64,000 nt of DNA from Dehalococcoidia bacterium (lineage in GTDB: Bacteria; Chloroflexota; Dehalococcoidia; Bin125): the NCBI GenBank assembly GCA_022826965.1, contig JAJDTU010000005.1, positions 62,001 through 126,000 on the forward strand. Reading direction: 5' to 3'. Each line of letters starts with the position of its first letter. Within the stretch, counting starts at the first letter, position 1. The position numbers and the translations under genes were made by a program. A model generated the notes under the pieces. That model was not told where the DNA came from and searched no databases. It saw only the letters and a program-made list of their open reading frames with translations. Shown here piece after piece: positions 16,566 through 23,827 of this stretch.

Positions 16566-17194
16566 GTTTGTAGTTTCGCGGCTTCGAGCACGGCGTGTCG
16601 CGGTCCCTGATGCACTTTCCGGACGTGCTGCTTGCCGAAGATGTCGGCGAGTCGACGCTGGAGGTATCGGCGGAGGCCATTGACGGCGACGAGAGCGAGG
16701 GAGCCTCCGTCCTTCAAGGCGTCGTGGGCGTCGAGCAGCAACAGGTCGATGGCGTCGTTGCCTGCCTGAGCGGGGAGATTGGAGACGACCAGGTCGTAGG
16801 TTGACGCGTGTTGGCGAAGGTCGCTGATTCCGTCGCTCAAGGTTGCCGTCGCGTTGTCCAGGTTGTTGTGTGTGATGTTTTCGGCGGTGGCTTCGACTGC
16901 GCGAATGTCGGTGTCGACCAGATCCACCCTAGAGGCGGGCCAGCGGACCGCGAGCGTGAGGCCGAGCGCTCCGTAGCCGCAGCCCAAATCCAGCACGCGG
17001 TCTACGGGCGTCATTGCTTCCAACTCGCGCAGCAACAGATCCGTGCCGTCGTCCAGCGAGCGGGCCGAGAACAGCCCGTGGCGGGAGCGGAGGAGCAATC
17101 GGCGGCCGTGCACGTCGACGGTGACCTGGGGATGGCTCGCCAGGCGCGTCCGCAGGGCCGAGAGATGGTCCTGTTCGAGGGAGGGCTGACTCAC
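16562..17194 (-). CDS. RsmC-like class I SAM-dependent methyltransferase
   Basis: 210 residues: SAM-binding motif VLDLGCGYGALGLTLA (residues 67-82), acidic loop DLVDTDIRAVEAT, and catalytic-site motif SNLPAQAG (138-145), where rRNA guanine N2 methyltransferases of the RsmC/RlmG type have N-P-P. The Leu in place of the first Pro is a departure, so an RNA target is likely but not certain. Starts at GTG 17194 overlapping the upstream stop (GTGA) and ends overlapping the MFS gene, hence tightly coupled to both. Confidence 0.75.
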   Translation of the reverse strand: MSQPSLEQDHLSALRTRLASHPQVTVDVHGRRLLLRSRHGLFSARSLDDGTDLLLRELEAMTPVDRVLDLGCGYGALGLTLAVRWPASRVDLVDTDIRAVEATAENITHNNLDNATATLSDGISDLRQHASTYDLVVSNLPAQAGNDAIDLLLLDAHDALKDGGSLALVAVNGLRRYLQRRLADIFGKQHVRKVHQGPRHAVLEAAKLQT

Positions 17195-18282
17195 ATCGCC
17201 TCGATCGTTGCGGAGACAGGGGTGTAGCGATCCATGTGCTCGGGGTCCATGCGTCTGACGATGCCGGGATAGATTCCGGTCCGTTTGCCGGCGGTCGCTC
17301 CTGCGACGGCGATTTGGATGTGAGATGGGTCAGACACTTTCGACATCGGCTGGTCCAGGTCTTGCGGACCGATTCCTTCTCTGCGCAAGGTTGGCTCGGA
17401 GATGCCTCCGCCCACGCGATCGGTCGCGAGGCGCTCGCGAATCGGGAGCGCCGTCCGTTCCATCATCGCCTCGCGGATGTCGTCCTTGGACCAGCGGTCG
17501 CGGCGAAACACGTCGGCGTGCTCCGGGCTGACCACGAGCATCGACGGCCCGATCTGTCCGTTGGGGCTGAAGATGCGCTGGAATCCCATCGCGATCGAGC
17601 CGACGAGGGCGCGGGCAGTGCGGCTGTACTCGTCGATGCAGAGTCGGGGTCCTCCGATGACGGGGATGAGCGTGACGACGCTGTCGTTGGGGTCGTAGCC
17701 GTGTTCGACGTGCAGAGGCGGCCAGGGAGAGGCATCCTCGTGTTCGGCGAACGTGAGCGTGAACTTGTGTGCGCCGCCCTGGACGGTTTGATCGATCTCT
17801 CCTTCTCTGGCTCCGCCGATGTTGCGGAAGACCAGGCGCAGGGCTCGGCCGATGGTCATGTTGGCGCGATTGCCCTGGCCGAGCGCGTTGAGTCCCCAGT
17901 TCATTGCGATTTGCTGGCGGATTGGTCCGTTGACGATCATCATCGGCGCGATGCCGTCGGTGCTGGCGATCGTGCCGTGGAGCGGGAAGCGGCCGCCGGC
18001 GGCGGCTTTGACGGCGGCGAGGATGACGGGCAGATACTCGGGCCTGGCTCCGGCGGCTACGGCGTTGATCGCGATCTTCTCGACGGTGGCCGGGGCGTAG
18101 CTGGGCGGAATGTTGCCGATCACTTCAGATGGCGAGCGATCGGTTCCGGTCAGCATTCGCTCGACCCGTTGTTGTGTCGGTGGAACGAGCGGGAGCCCGT
18201 CGGTGATTCCGTGGTCGAACATGAACTCATAGACATCGTCGTGCTGGGCGATGTCGATGGTTCGTGAGAGCAGCCGGCTCAT
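17191..18282 (-). CDS. UGSC-associated protein of unknown function (paralogue 1, 363 aa)
   Basis: One of three paralogues beside the UGSC selenoprotein. Conserved blocks shared with the others are TDGLPLVPPT (residues 27-36), TVEKIAINAVAAG followed by RPEYLP, NGPIRQQIAMN, ALGQGNRANMTIGRALRL, IGGPRLCID, SPEHADVFRRDRWSKDD, and a C-terminal VAGATAGKRTGIYPG. No signal peptide or membrane segment is visible. Invariant Asn, Arg and His residues suggest an enzyme, but I cannot name a reaction. Six bases separate it from paralogue 2 upstream. Confidence 0.8.
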   Translation of the reverse strand: MSRLLSRTIDIAQHDDVYEFMFDHGITDGLPLVPPTQQRVERMLTGTDRSPSEVIGNIPPSYAPATVEKIAINAVAAGARPEYLPVILAAVKAAAGGRFPLHGTIASTDGIAPMMIVNGPIRQQIAMNWGLNALGQGNRANMTIGRALRLVFRNIGGAREGEIDQTVQGGAHKFTLTFAEHEDASPWPPLHVEHGYDPNDSVVTLIPVIGGPRLCIDEYSRTARALVGSIAMGFQRIFSPNGQIGPSMLVVSPEHADVFRRDRWSKDDIREAMMERTALPIRERLATDRVGGGISEPTLRREGIGPQDLDQPMSKVSDPSHIQIAVAGATAGKRTGIYPGIVRRMDPEHMDRYTPVSATIEAM

Positions 18283-18288
18283 AGAGAA

Positions 18289-19392
18289 TCAGGAGCGGAC
18301 GAGGGCGGAGGGGGGCACGAATGTGGGCGGAGGAGCGGTGGGATTGCCGTCGCCGAAGATGCCCTGGTAGATGCTGGTCCACTTGCCGGCGTGGCTGCCG
18401 GCGACGGTGATGGCGATGAACGATGGGTCGGCGACCTTGGACAGCGGCCTGTCAAGGTCTTCTTCGGTCAGGCCATACTTCTCCGGCAGGTACTCGCCGA
18501 TTCCACCGCCCATGGTGGGGGAGGCGAGGCGTTCGCGCAGCGGGAGCGCGGTGAATTCCATGATCGCTTCGCGGAAGTTGTCCTTGGTCCAACCGCTGGC
18601 GCGATAGACGTCCGCGTGTTCGGGGCTGATCACGAACATCGAGGGTGTGACCTGTCCGCGGGGCTTGAGCACCTGCTGGAAGGCCATGGCGATCGAGCCG
18701 GTCAGCGAGCGGGCGTTGCGACTGTACTGATCGATGCAGACCCTCGGGCCGCCGGTGATCGGGATGAGCGAGACGACGCTGTCATCGGGCTCGTAGCCAT
18801 ACTCGACATGGAACGGGTCCCAGGGGGAGTAGTCCTCGTCCTCGGCGTAGCTGAGGGTCCACTTGTGGCCGCCGCCCTGGATGGCCTGCTCGATCTCTCC
18901 GGGGACGGCGCCGCCGATGTTGCGCAGCATGAGTCGGAGGGCTCGACCGAGGGTCGAATTGGCTCGGTTGCCCTGGCCGAGCGCGTTGAGTCCCCAGTTC
19001 ATACCGATCTGTTCGCGGACGGGTCCGTTGACGAGCATCATCGGAGCGAGGCCGGCGGTCGTGGCGATCGACCCGTGGAGCGGGAACTGTCCGCCGGCGG
19101 CGGCCTCGACCGAGGCCAGCACGGTGGGGAAGTACTCGGGCTTGCAGCCGGCCATGACGGCGTTGATGGCCGCCTTTTCGACGGTCATCGGGGCCATGTT
19201 GGGCGGCAGCGTGGCGGCGACCTTCTGTGGGTCGTTCCAGTGCTCGGGAGCGGAGGCCAGCATGCGGTCGACTCGCTCGCGGGTGGGTGGGACGACGGGC
19301 AGGCCGTCGGTGATGCCCTGCGAGAACATGAACTCGTAGACGTCGTCGTGGTCGGCGATTTCGATGATTCGCGTGACGGAGTCGGAGGACAC
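18289..19392 (-). CDS. UGSC-associated protein of unknown function (paralogue 2)
   Basis: 367 residues from a GTG at 19392 (MSSDSVTRIIEIADHDDVYE). The longer frame from 19473 is rejected because its first residues only translate repeat B2. It shares ITDGLPVVPPTRERV, TVEKAAINAVMAG, NGPVREQIGMNWGLNALGQG, GNRANSTLGRALRL, GGPRVCIDQYSR, SPEHADVYRASGWTKD and a C-terminal VAGSHAGKWTSIYQG with paralogue 1, its closest relative here. It follows the selenoprotein gene on the same strand with repeat B2 in the 109-base gap. Function unknown; probably forms a complex or pathway with its neighbours. Confidence 0.8.
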   Translation of the reverse strand: MSSDSVTRIIEIADHDDVYEFMFSQGITDGLPVVPPTRERVDRMLASAPEHWNDPQKVAATLPPNMAPMTVEKAAINAVMAGCKPEYFPTVLASVEAAAGGQFPLHGSIATTAGLAPMMLVNGPVREQIGMNWGLNALGQGNRANSTLGRALRLMLRNIGGAVPGEIEQAIQGGGHKWTLSYAEDEDYSPWDPFHVEYGYEPDDSVVSLIPITGGPRVCIDQYSRNARSLTGSIAMAFQQVLKPRGQVTPSMFVISPEHADVYRASGWTKDNFREAIMEFTALPLRERLASPTMGGGIGEYLPEKYGLTEEDLDRPLSKVADPSFIAITVAGSHAGKWTSIYQGIFGDGNPTAPPPTFVPPSALVRS

Positions 19393-19413
19393 GGCTGTGC
19401 CTTGTCGGTGAGT

Positions 19414-19463
19414 GGGGAGCCCCCTCTGCCTTCGGCATCTCCCCCCGCTTCGCGGGGGGAGAA
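19414..19463. repeat. Dispersed palindromic repeat, family B (copy B2, inside the UGSC operon)
   Basis: GGGGAGCCCCCTCTGCCTTC, then GGCATCTCCCCCCGC and GCGGGGGGAGA. It sits between the selenoprotein and paralogue 2 genes, so it would be transcribed within the operon mRNA and could fold into a stable stem that affects downstream expression. Confidence 0.8.
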
Positions 19464-19501
19464 AACGGAGCACGGGATCGCTCGCGTTGATGGGCCCGTA
19501 G

Positions 19502-20032
19502 CTACTCGACGGGGGCCATCAGGGTGTCGAGGATTTCGTCGACGAAGCGCTCGGCGTGTTCGTGCATCTCGGTGTCCGTGCGGTCCTGCATCGGATGCGG
19601 GATGAAGACTCGGCGGACCTCTTCGAGTCCGAGGCGTTCGGCCTGGTGGCTGGCGGCCTTGATGAACTCAGAGGTGGCGACGAAAACACTGGGCTTGCCC
19701 TGCAGTTCGAAGAAAACGGTGTCGTGCACACTGCACGTCGTGCAGGATCCTCAATCAGCGAGCGCTTCGATGACGAAGTCGCACTCCTCCAGGATCGCAT
19801 CTTTGATTGGCTGCGGGGCCGGCTTGGCGACGGTCGGCTTCATGAAACGCCGGGTCTCGACGCCTGGGGCGCGCTCGTGCAGGAGTTGCTCGAGCCGGTC
19901 GAGGAAGACATCGCCGCGCGGCTTGGAGATGTCGAGCAGGGCGATGGTGCCATGCAGCGCCTCGGGGCGCGGCGTGAGTTGCCGCTTGATCGGCACTCGT
20001 TCGTCGGTTGGGTCAAGGATCTGGGTAACCAT
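19502..20032 (-). CDS. UGSC-family selenoprotein, in-frame UGA read as selenocysteine
   Basis: A single 176-residue protein if TGA at 19753-19751 is read as selenocysteine (residue 94). The frame before it ends ...CDFVIEALAD and the frame after continues GSCTTCSVHDTVFFE, giving the motif U-G-S-C plus a second T-T-C. The downstream half (AERLGLEEVRRVFIPHPM) matches the family pattern I know from metagenomic UGSC proteins. ATG 20032 has GGAGAGG just upstream. Two overlapping stems just after the UGA could form a bacterial SECIS. U94 with C97 suggests thiol/selenol redox chemistry; the actual reaction is unknown. The alternative is a nonsense-mutated gene. Confidence 0.85.
19723..19753 (-). promoter_or_regulatory. 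UGA codon and candidate bacterial SECIS hairpin
   Basis: Directly after the UGA (19753-19751) the minus strand holds CTGCACG-A-CGTGCAG (19745-19731), a near-perfect stem. An alternative stem is CGTGCA-GTG-TGCACG (19737-19723), with a GUG apical loop about 20 bases after the UGA. Bacterial SECIS elements lie in this position and typically expose a G/GU in a small apical loop to SelB. The exact fold was judged by eye. Confidence 0.6.
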
Positions 20033-20092
20033 TGGACCTCTCCATCAACGCGCCGTCTGCAGGGTTGCGGCGCGCCGTGTGTCTAACGCAGT

Positions 20093-21793
20093 CTACTCTT
20101 CCACATCGCTCGTACCGGTCTCACGGAAGCTCGGTTCGAAGGCTCCCAGGTCGCGTCCGCCCGACTGGCGCTTGTCCATTTTGGATCCGCCCCTACTGCG
20201 GATTGACAGCGCACCGTTGGGGCCGATGTTCGCGCTGGTCGGCGTGGAGTAGACCCCGGTCGCCCAGCCCCCGAGGATCGTCGAGAACTTCGCGGCGGAA
20301 GAGCCGGCGACGACGAGGATGATGTTGGACTTGTCGGCAAACTTCGGCACCGGCCGGTCGAGCGCCGCCTCGCCGCCGAAGCGCTCAACAACGGACGGCG
20401 GCAGTCCTGCGCCGGCGTCGTCGGAGCGCAGGCGGTGTTTCAGCGGGATGGCCGTCTCCTCCATGATGCACTCGCGGACATCGTCCTTGGACCAGCCGGA
20501 GCGTCCGAAGATGCCGGCGTGGTCGGGCGAGAGCACGACCAACGTGTCGACCATGGGTGATTTGGGGTCCTGCATGGCGCTCATCGAGGCAGCCAGAGTT
20601 CCGGCCATGCCACGGCCGTCGCGGGAACGCTCGTCGGCGATGGTGGCCGGTCCGCCGGACATCGCCATGAGCGTGGCGACGTCGTCGGTTGGCTCGAAGC
20701 CGTACTCGACGGCGAGCGAGTCCCAGGGACTGGCGTCTTCGTTCTCGGCGAAGTTCATCGTGAGGCGATGCGGGCCGCCCTGGGTGGCGCGATCGGTGCC
20801 GCCGGGGACACTGCCGCCGACGTTGCGCGCGCAGAGGCGCAGGGCTCGGCCAATGGCGGCGTTGGCTCGGTTGCCTGAGCCGAGCGCTCCGTGCAGATAG
20901 TTCATGCCGATGCGGTCGCGGATCGGGCCGTTGAAGATACCGACGGGGGTGGCACCCATGGTTGTGGCCAGAACGCCGTGGATGTTGAAGCTCTCGGTGC
21001 AGGCGACCTCGACCAAGGCGATGATCGACGGCAAATACTCGGGCTTGGCGCCGGCCATGACGGCGTTGATGGCGACCTTCTCGACGGTGATGGGGGCCAG
21101 GTTGGGCGGGACGATCGCGACCTCATCCTGCGGGTCGCGGGTCGTGCCCTGGAGCATCTTCCAGACTCGCTCGCGGGTCGGCGGTACGACGGGGAAGCCG
21201 TCGGTGTAGCCCTGGTCGTACATGAAGTCGTGGATGTCGTCGGACGAGGCGAGATCGACGAGGCGGGAGAGCAGATCGCCGCTCTTGATCGCCTGCAGGC
21301 GCTCGTAGACGCCGGGCTCATAGTTGCGGGCGCCGCAGCCGGGTCGTTGCTCGGGCAGCGACTCCCAGTCAATGGAGGTCTCGACGCCAGGGCGCCCGGC
21401 CAGGGTCATCGATTCGCCCGCGATCTCGCGCCACTCGTGCTTGTCGAATCCGAAGGTTTGCAATGTGCAGTTCTGCTCTTCGTCGTAGAGGAACAGGGTT
21501 GGGACCGTGTCGATGTCGGTCTCGTAGGAGAGGTCGAGGGCGTCGTCGTCGAGCAAGGGCATGGTCAGGTCGTGACGTTCCTTGAGGACGGGGATGTCGT
21601 CGGTCTTCTGGACGGCGACCCAGACATCGAGGCCGTCGTCGGTGTCTCGATGCACGGCCTCGAGCAAGGGGAGCGTCAGGTTGCAGGTGTCGCAGTCTTC
21701 TTTGACCAGGGCGAGCAGGATCGGACCCCTGGGCGGAAACTGCATCTCCTGGCCATCGGCGTCGAGCAGTGAGAATTTGGTCGGTGGGTGCAT
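20093..21793 (-). CDS. Thioredoxin-like domain fused to UGSC-associated domain (paralogue 3, 566 aa)
   Basis: Residues 1 to ~125 form a thioredoxin/TlpA-like domain with a CxxC centre (DCDTCNLTLPLLEAV) and the cis-Pro segment DTVPTLFLYD. The rest matches paralogues 1 and 2: YTDGFPVVPPTRERV, TVEKVAINAVMAG, NGPIRDRIGMN, GNRANAAIGRALRL, SPDHAGIFGRSGWSKDD. No signal peptide is evident, so it is probably cytoplasmic. It is the promoter-proximal gene of the operon and lies 60 bases before the selenoprotein. The fusion ties this unknown family physically to dithiol redox chemistry, fitting a role in reducing or working with the UGSC protein. Confidence 0.85.
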   Translation of the reverse strand: MHPPTKFSLLDADGQEMQFPPRGPILLALVKEDCDTCNLTLPLLEAVHRDTDDGLDVWVAVQKTDDIPVLKERHDLTMPLLDDDALDLSYETDIDTVPTLFLYDEEQNCTLQTFGFDKHEWREIAGESMTLAGRPGVETSIDWESLPEQRPGCGARNYEPGVYERLQAIKSGDLLSRLVDLASSDDIHDFMYDQGYTDGFPVVPPTRERVWKMLQGTTRDPQDEVAIVPPNLAPITVEKVAINAVMAGAKPEYLPSIIALVEVACTESFNIHGVLATTMGATPVGIFNGPIRDRIGMNYLHGALGSGNRANAAIGRALRLCARNVGGSVPGGTDRATQGGPHRLTMNFAENEDASPWDSLAVEYGFEPTDDVATLMAMSGGPATIADERSRDGRGMAGTLAASMSAMQDPKSPMVDTLVVLSPDHAGIFGRSGWSKDDVRECIMEETAIPLKHRLRSDDAGAGLPPSVVERFGGEAALDRPVPKFADKSNIILVVAGSSAAKFSTILGGWATGVYSTPTSANIGPNGALSIRSRGGSKMDKRQSGGRDLGAFEPSFRETGTSDVEE

Positions 21794-21824
21794 GTCCGTA
21801 GTTTAGCGTTGATCGGGGAATCGA

Positions 21825-21853
21825 TTGACGCTGTCGCAGGATGGCGCGACACT
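21825..21853 (+). promoter_or_regulatory. Possible sigma-70 promoter
   Basis: TTGACG (21825-21830), 17 bases, then GACACT (21848-21853), about 40 bases before the ATG at 21896. It lies in the divergent gap shared with the thioredoxin-fusion gene. A weak but well-spaced match. Confidence 0.35.
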
Positions 21854-21895
21854 ATGGCAAAGCCGATCGGTAGAACGGTTGAGGGGTGTGATCGA

Positions 21896-22225
21896 ATGGC
21901 TCAGCTTCGACGGTTCGTCCTTGCTCTGGTGCTGGTCGGAGGCTTGAGCGCGTTGACGCTGGGAGCGGTCGCGGCGGGTGAGTACGCCTTGAGTGAGCCG
22001 ATGCAAATCGCCGAGGCGGGCGGGGACGAGGAGGATTCGATTCACGTCTCGGACGAGACGCTTGCGACCTCGCTGTTCATTCCGTTCTGCTTCGTTGGCG
22101 CGACGGTGGTGATCTTCATCTGGGCGATTCGCAATCGGGCGAAGCCGATCGACGACGAAACCCCGATGCCGTGGTGGCGGACTCGCGAGTGGTACACGCG
22201 GGGTTCGGAAGAGGACGAGGCGTAG
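21896..22225 (+). CDS. Small two-segment membrane protein of unknown function
   Basis: 109 residues from ATG 21896, which has GAGGGG nine bases upstream; the longer frame from 21788 lacks such a site. A hydrophobic N-terminal segment (FVLALVLVGGLSALTLGAVA) may be a signal anchor. A short acidic loop leads to a second membrane segment (LFIPFCFVGATVVIFIWAI) and a cytoplasmic tail rich in charged residues and Trp (PMPWWRTREWYTRG). Divergent from the UGSC operon. Nothing identifies its role. Confidence 0.6.
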   Translation: MAQLRRFVLALVLVGGLSALTLGAVAAGEYALSEPMQIAEAGGDEEDSIHVSDETLATSLFIPFCFVGATVVIFIWAIRNRAKPIDDETPMPWWRTREWYTRGSEEDEA

Positions 22226-22229
22226 GCGA

Positions 22230-22266
22230 GGGCCCTCACCCTAACCCTCTCCCTCAGGGAGAGGGA
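22230..22266. repeat. Dispersed palindromic repeat, family A (copy A3)
   Basis: GGGCCCTCACCCTAACCCTC then CTCAGGGAGAGGG, almost identical to A1. Lies just past the end of the small membrane protein gene in a convergent gap. Confidence 0.8.
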
Positions 22267-22360
22267 ATTCGGGATGGGACCACGCGCAGGGATTTCGCGT
22301 TCGACTCTGGGACGAACTGGACACTGGCTGGTGAGCTGGGATTGAGGCTATTCGGGCAGA

Positions 22361-22408
22361 GGAGCCCCCCTCTGCCTGCGGCATCTCCCCCCACGGAGCG
22401 GGGGGAGA
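22361..22408. repeat. Dispersed palindromic repeat, family B (copy B3)
   Basis: GGAGCCCCCCTCTGCCTGCG, then GCATCTCCCCCCAC and GAGCGGGGGGAGA. Second element in the same convergent gap as A3, before the end of the thioredoxin/TPR gene. Confidence 0.8.
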
Positions 22409-22450
22409 AAGAGTGCGTCCCGGGATTCGGCCGCGGTGGGCGGACTGGGA

Positions 22451-23566
22451 TCAGAAGAGCAGGCGGCCCAGGCGCTTGCGATATTCGACGACGACTGGTT
22501 GATCGTCTCCGAGCATTGAGAAGATTCCGAGCAGCGTCTTTCTGGCTGCCTCATCGCCGGCCGATTTGTCGATCCTGACCGACTCGAGCATCTCGTCGAG
22601 GGCCTGCATCCACTGGCTCTCGACCGCGAGCAGGCAACCGTGACGATATCGAGCCATCGGGTCATCCGGATTTGCCGCGGCGGTGTGGCGAATCTCGTCG
22701 GCCTCGTAGCCGTCGAGTGCGGCCGTCAGCTCCATCGAGGTCAGCACGCTCTTGCTCATGGGATGATTGGGCCAGCGACGGGCGAGTTCGGCGCCGCGTT
22801 CGTTTTCACCCATGCGCACCAGGATGGCTGCGAGTCCAACTCCGGCCGGCTCGTGGTTTGGATCTTCCTCCAAGGCGGCCTCGAAGTGGAGCCTGGCGAT
22901 CGGGATCTGATTCTCCTGCATCATCCGGTAACCCTCGGCCGCCTTGATGTCGGCCTCGGAAGGGATGAGGGAGTCGTAGAAGGATCGGACCTGTTCCTCT
23001 GGGACGGCCCCGACGAACTTATTGACGAGCTGTCCACCGACGAAGGCGAAGACGGCAGGGATGCCTTCCACCTGGAGCGCCTGTGCGACCTGGGGGTTTT
23101 CGTCCGTGTTGACCTTGACGAGTTGGACCTGGCCGTCTCGCTCGTAGGCGAGCTTTTCCAGGATCGGACCGAGGACGCGACAGGGGCCGCACCAGGGCGC
23201 CCAGCAGTCGACCACGACCGGCAACTCGTGCGAACGCTCGATCACGTCTCGGGTGAAGGTAGCGTCGGTCGCATCGATGACGGCGGCGACGTGGCCGTGA
23301 AGGCCGTCCGGCTCTTGCGGTTCGGACGACTCGGTTGATTCGTCAGGCTGCGCAGGAGGCGGGGTTCGCCGAAGCGGGACGGGCTGCTGCGGTGGAGGCG
23401 CGGCCGGCTGTTGTTGCACCCGACGCATCGGTTGACCGGAGGCCGAGTAGATGATCGGTCCTGACGGTTGCTGCTGTTGTTGTGGGGGCGGAGGCGCACC
23501 ACGAGGGTCTCTGGGTTGGACTCGGTCGCGCGGGAACGGAATCGGGTCGGGCGGACGCTGAGTCAT
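22451..23566 (-). CDS. Thioredoxin-TPR protein (CnoX/YbbN-like) with Pro/Gln-rich N-terminus
   Basis: 371 residues: a disordered Pro/Gln-rich leader (about 1-90), then a thioredoxin domain with intact WAPWCGPCRVLGPILEKLA (about 122-140) and the cis-Pro segment EGIPAVFAFVGG. A C-terminal helical TPR-like region follows (DIKAAEGYRMMQ, HFEAALEEDPNHEPAGVGLA). The thioredoxin-plus-TPR layout is that of CnoX/YbbN chaperone-redoxins, although the family often has a degenerate active site and this one keeps CxxC. The Pro/Gln tail is unusual. Last gene of the minus-strand run that includes the pyruvate dehydrogenase genes. Confidence 0.85.
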   Translation of the reverse strand: MTQRPPDPIPFPRDRVQPRDPRGAPPPPQQQQQPSGPIIYSASGQPMRRVQQQPAAPPPQQPVPLRRTPPPAQPDESTESSEPQEPDGLHGHVAAVIDATDATFTRDVIERSHELPVVVDCWAPWCGPCRVLGPILEKLAYERDGQVQLVKVNTDENPQVAQALQVEGIPAVFAFVGGQLVNKFVGAVPEEQVRSFYDSLIPSEADIKAAEGYRMMQENQIPIARLHFEAALEEDPNHEPAGVGLAAILVRMGENERGAELARRWPNHPMSKSVLTSMELTAALDGYEADEIRHTAAANPDDPMARYRHGCLLAVESQWMQALDEMLESVRIDKSAGDEAARKTLLGIFSMLGDDQPVVVEYRKRLGRLLF

Positions 23567-23602
23567 GCGATTCTCCGGACGCTGGAATGGTGACAGGAGC
23601 GC

Positions 23603-23803
23603 TTACCAGTTGGTGTAGCGCTTGCGCTTGGGGAAATTGGCGGAGCGGTTCTTGGTCGAGTTGTTCTCGAAGATGCCTGAGACCACTCGCTCTGCTTCCG
23701 CGTCGCAGGTCGGACAGGGATGGGGCTCCGACGCGCGCGACATGGGACGGATCTTCTCGAAATTCTCGCTGCACTTCTCGCAGCGATAGGTATAGACGGG
23801 CAT
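23603..23803 (-). CDS. FmdB-family zinc ribbon protein
   Basis: 66 residues: MPVYTYRCEKCSENFEKIRP, then CPTCDAEAERVVSG, the two CxxC pairs of the FmdB regulatory-type zinc ribbon, and a basic tail. FmdB-like proteins are common and short; some are annotated as transcriptional regulators, but the function of most is unproven. Lies between the folP-like and thioredoxin genes on the same strand. Confidence 0.88.
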   Translation of the reverse strand: MPVYTYRCEKCSENFEKIRPMSRASEPHPCPTCDAEAERVVSGIFENNSTKNRSANFPKRKRYTNW

Positions 23804-23827
23804 GGCGTCATCTCCTCGTGCGCAGGA

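Noticed and set aside
15151-16680. Long minus frame overlapping the MFS gene
   Set aside because: His/Arg-rich out-of-frame translation without membrane segments; the neighbouring frame has them.
19502-20032. Reading the UGA as a nonsense mutation creating a pseudogene
   Set aside because: The UGA is at the position of the active-site U in U-G-S-C, has stems right after it, and both sides remain intact with no other damage. Decay would be an unlikely coincidence, but it cannot be excluded without the selenocysteine genes.
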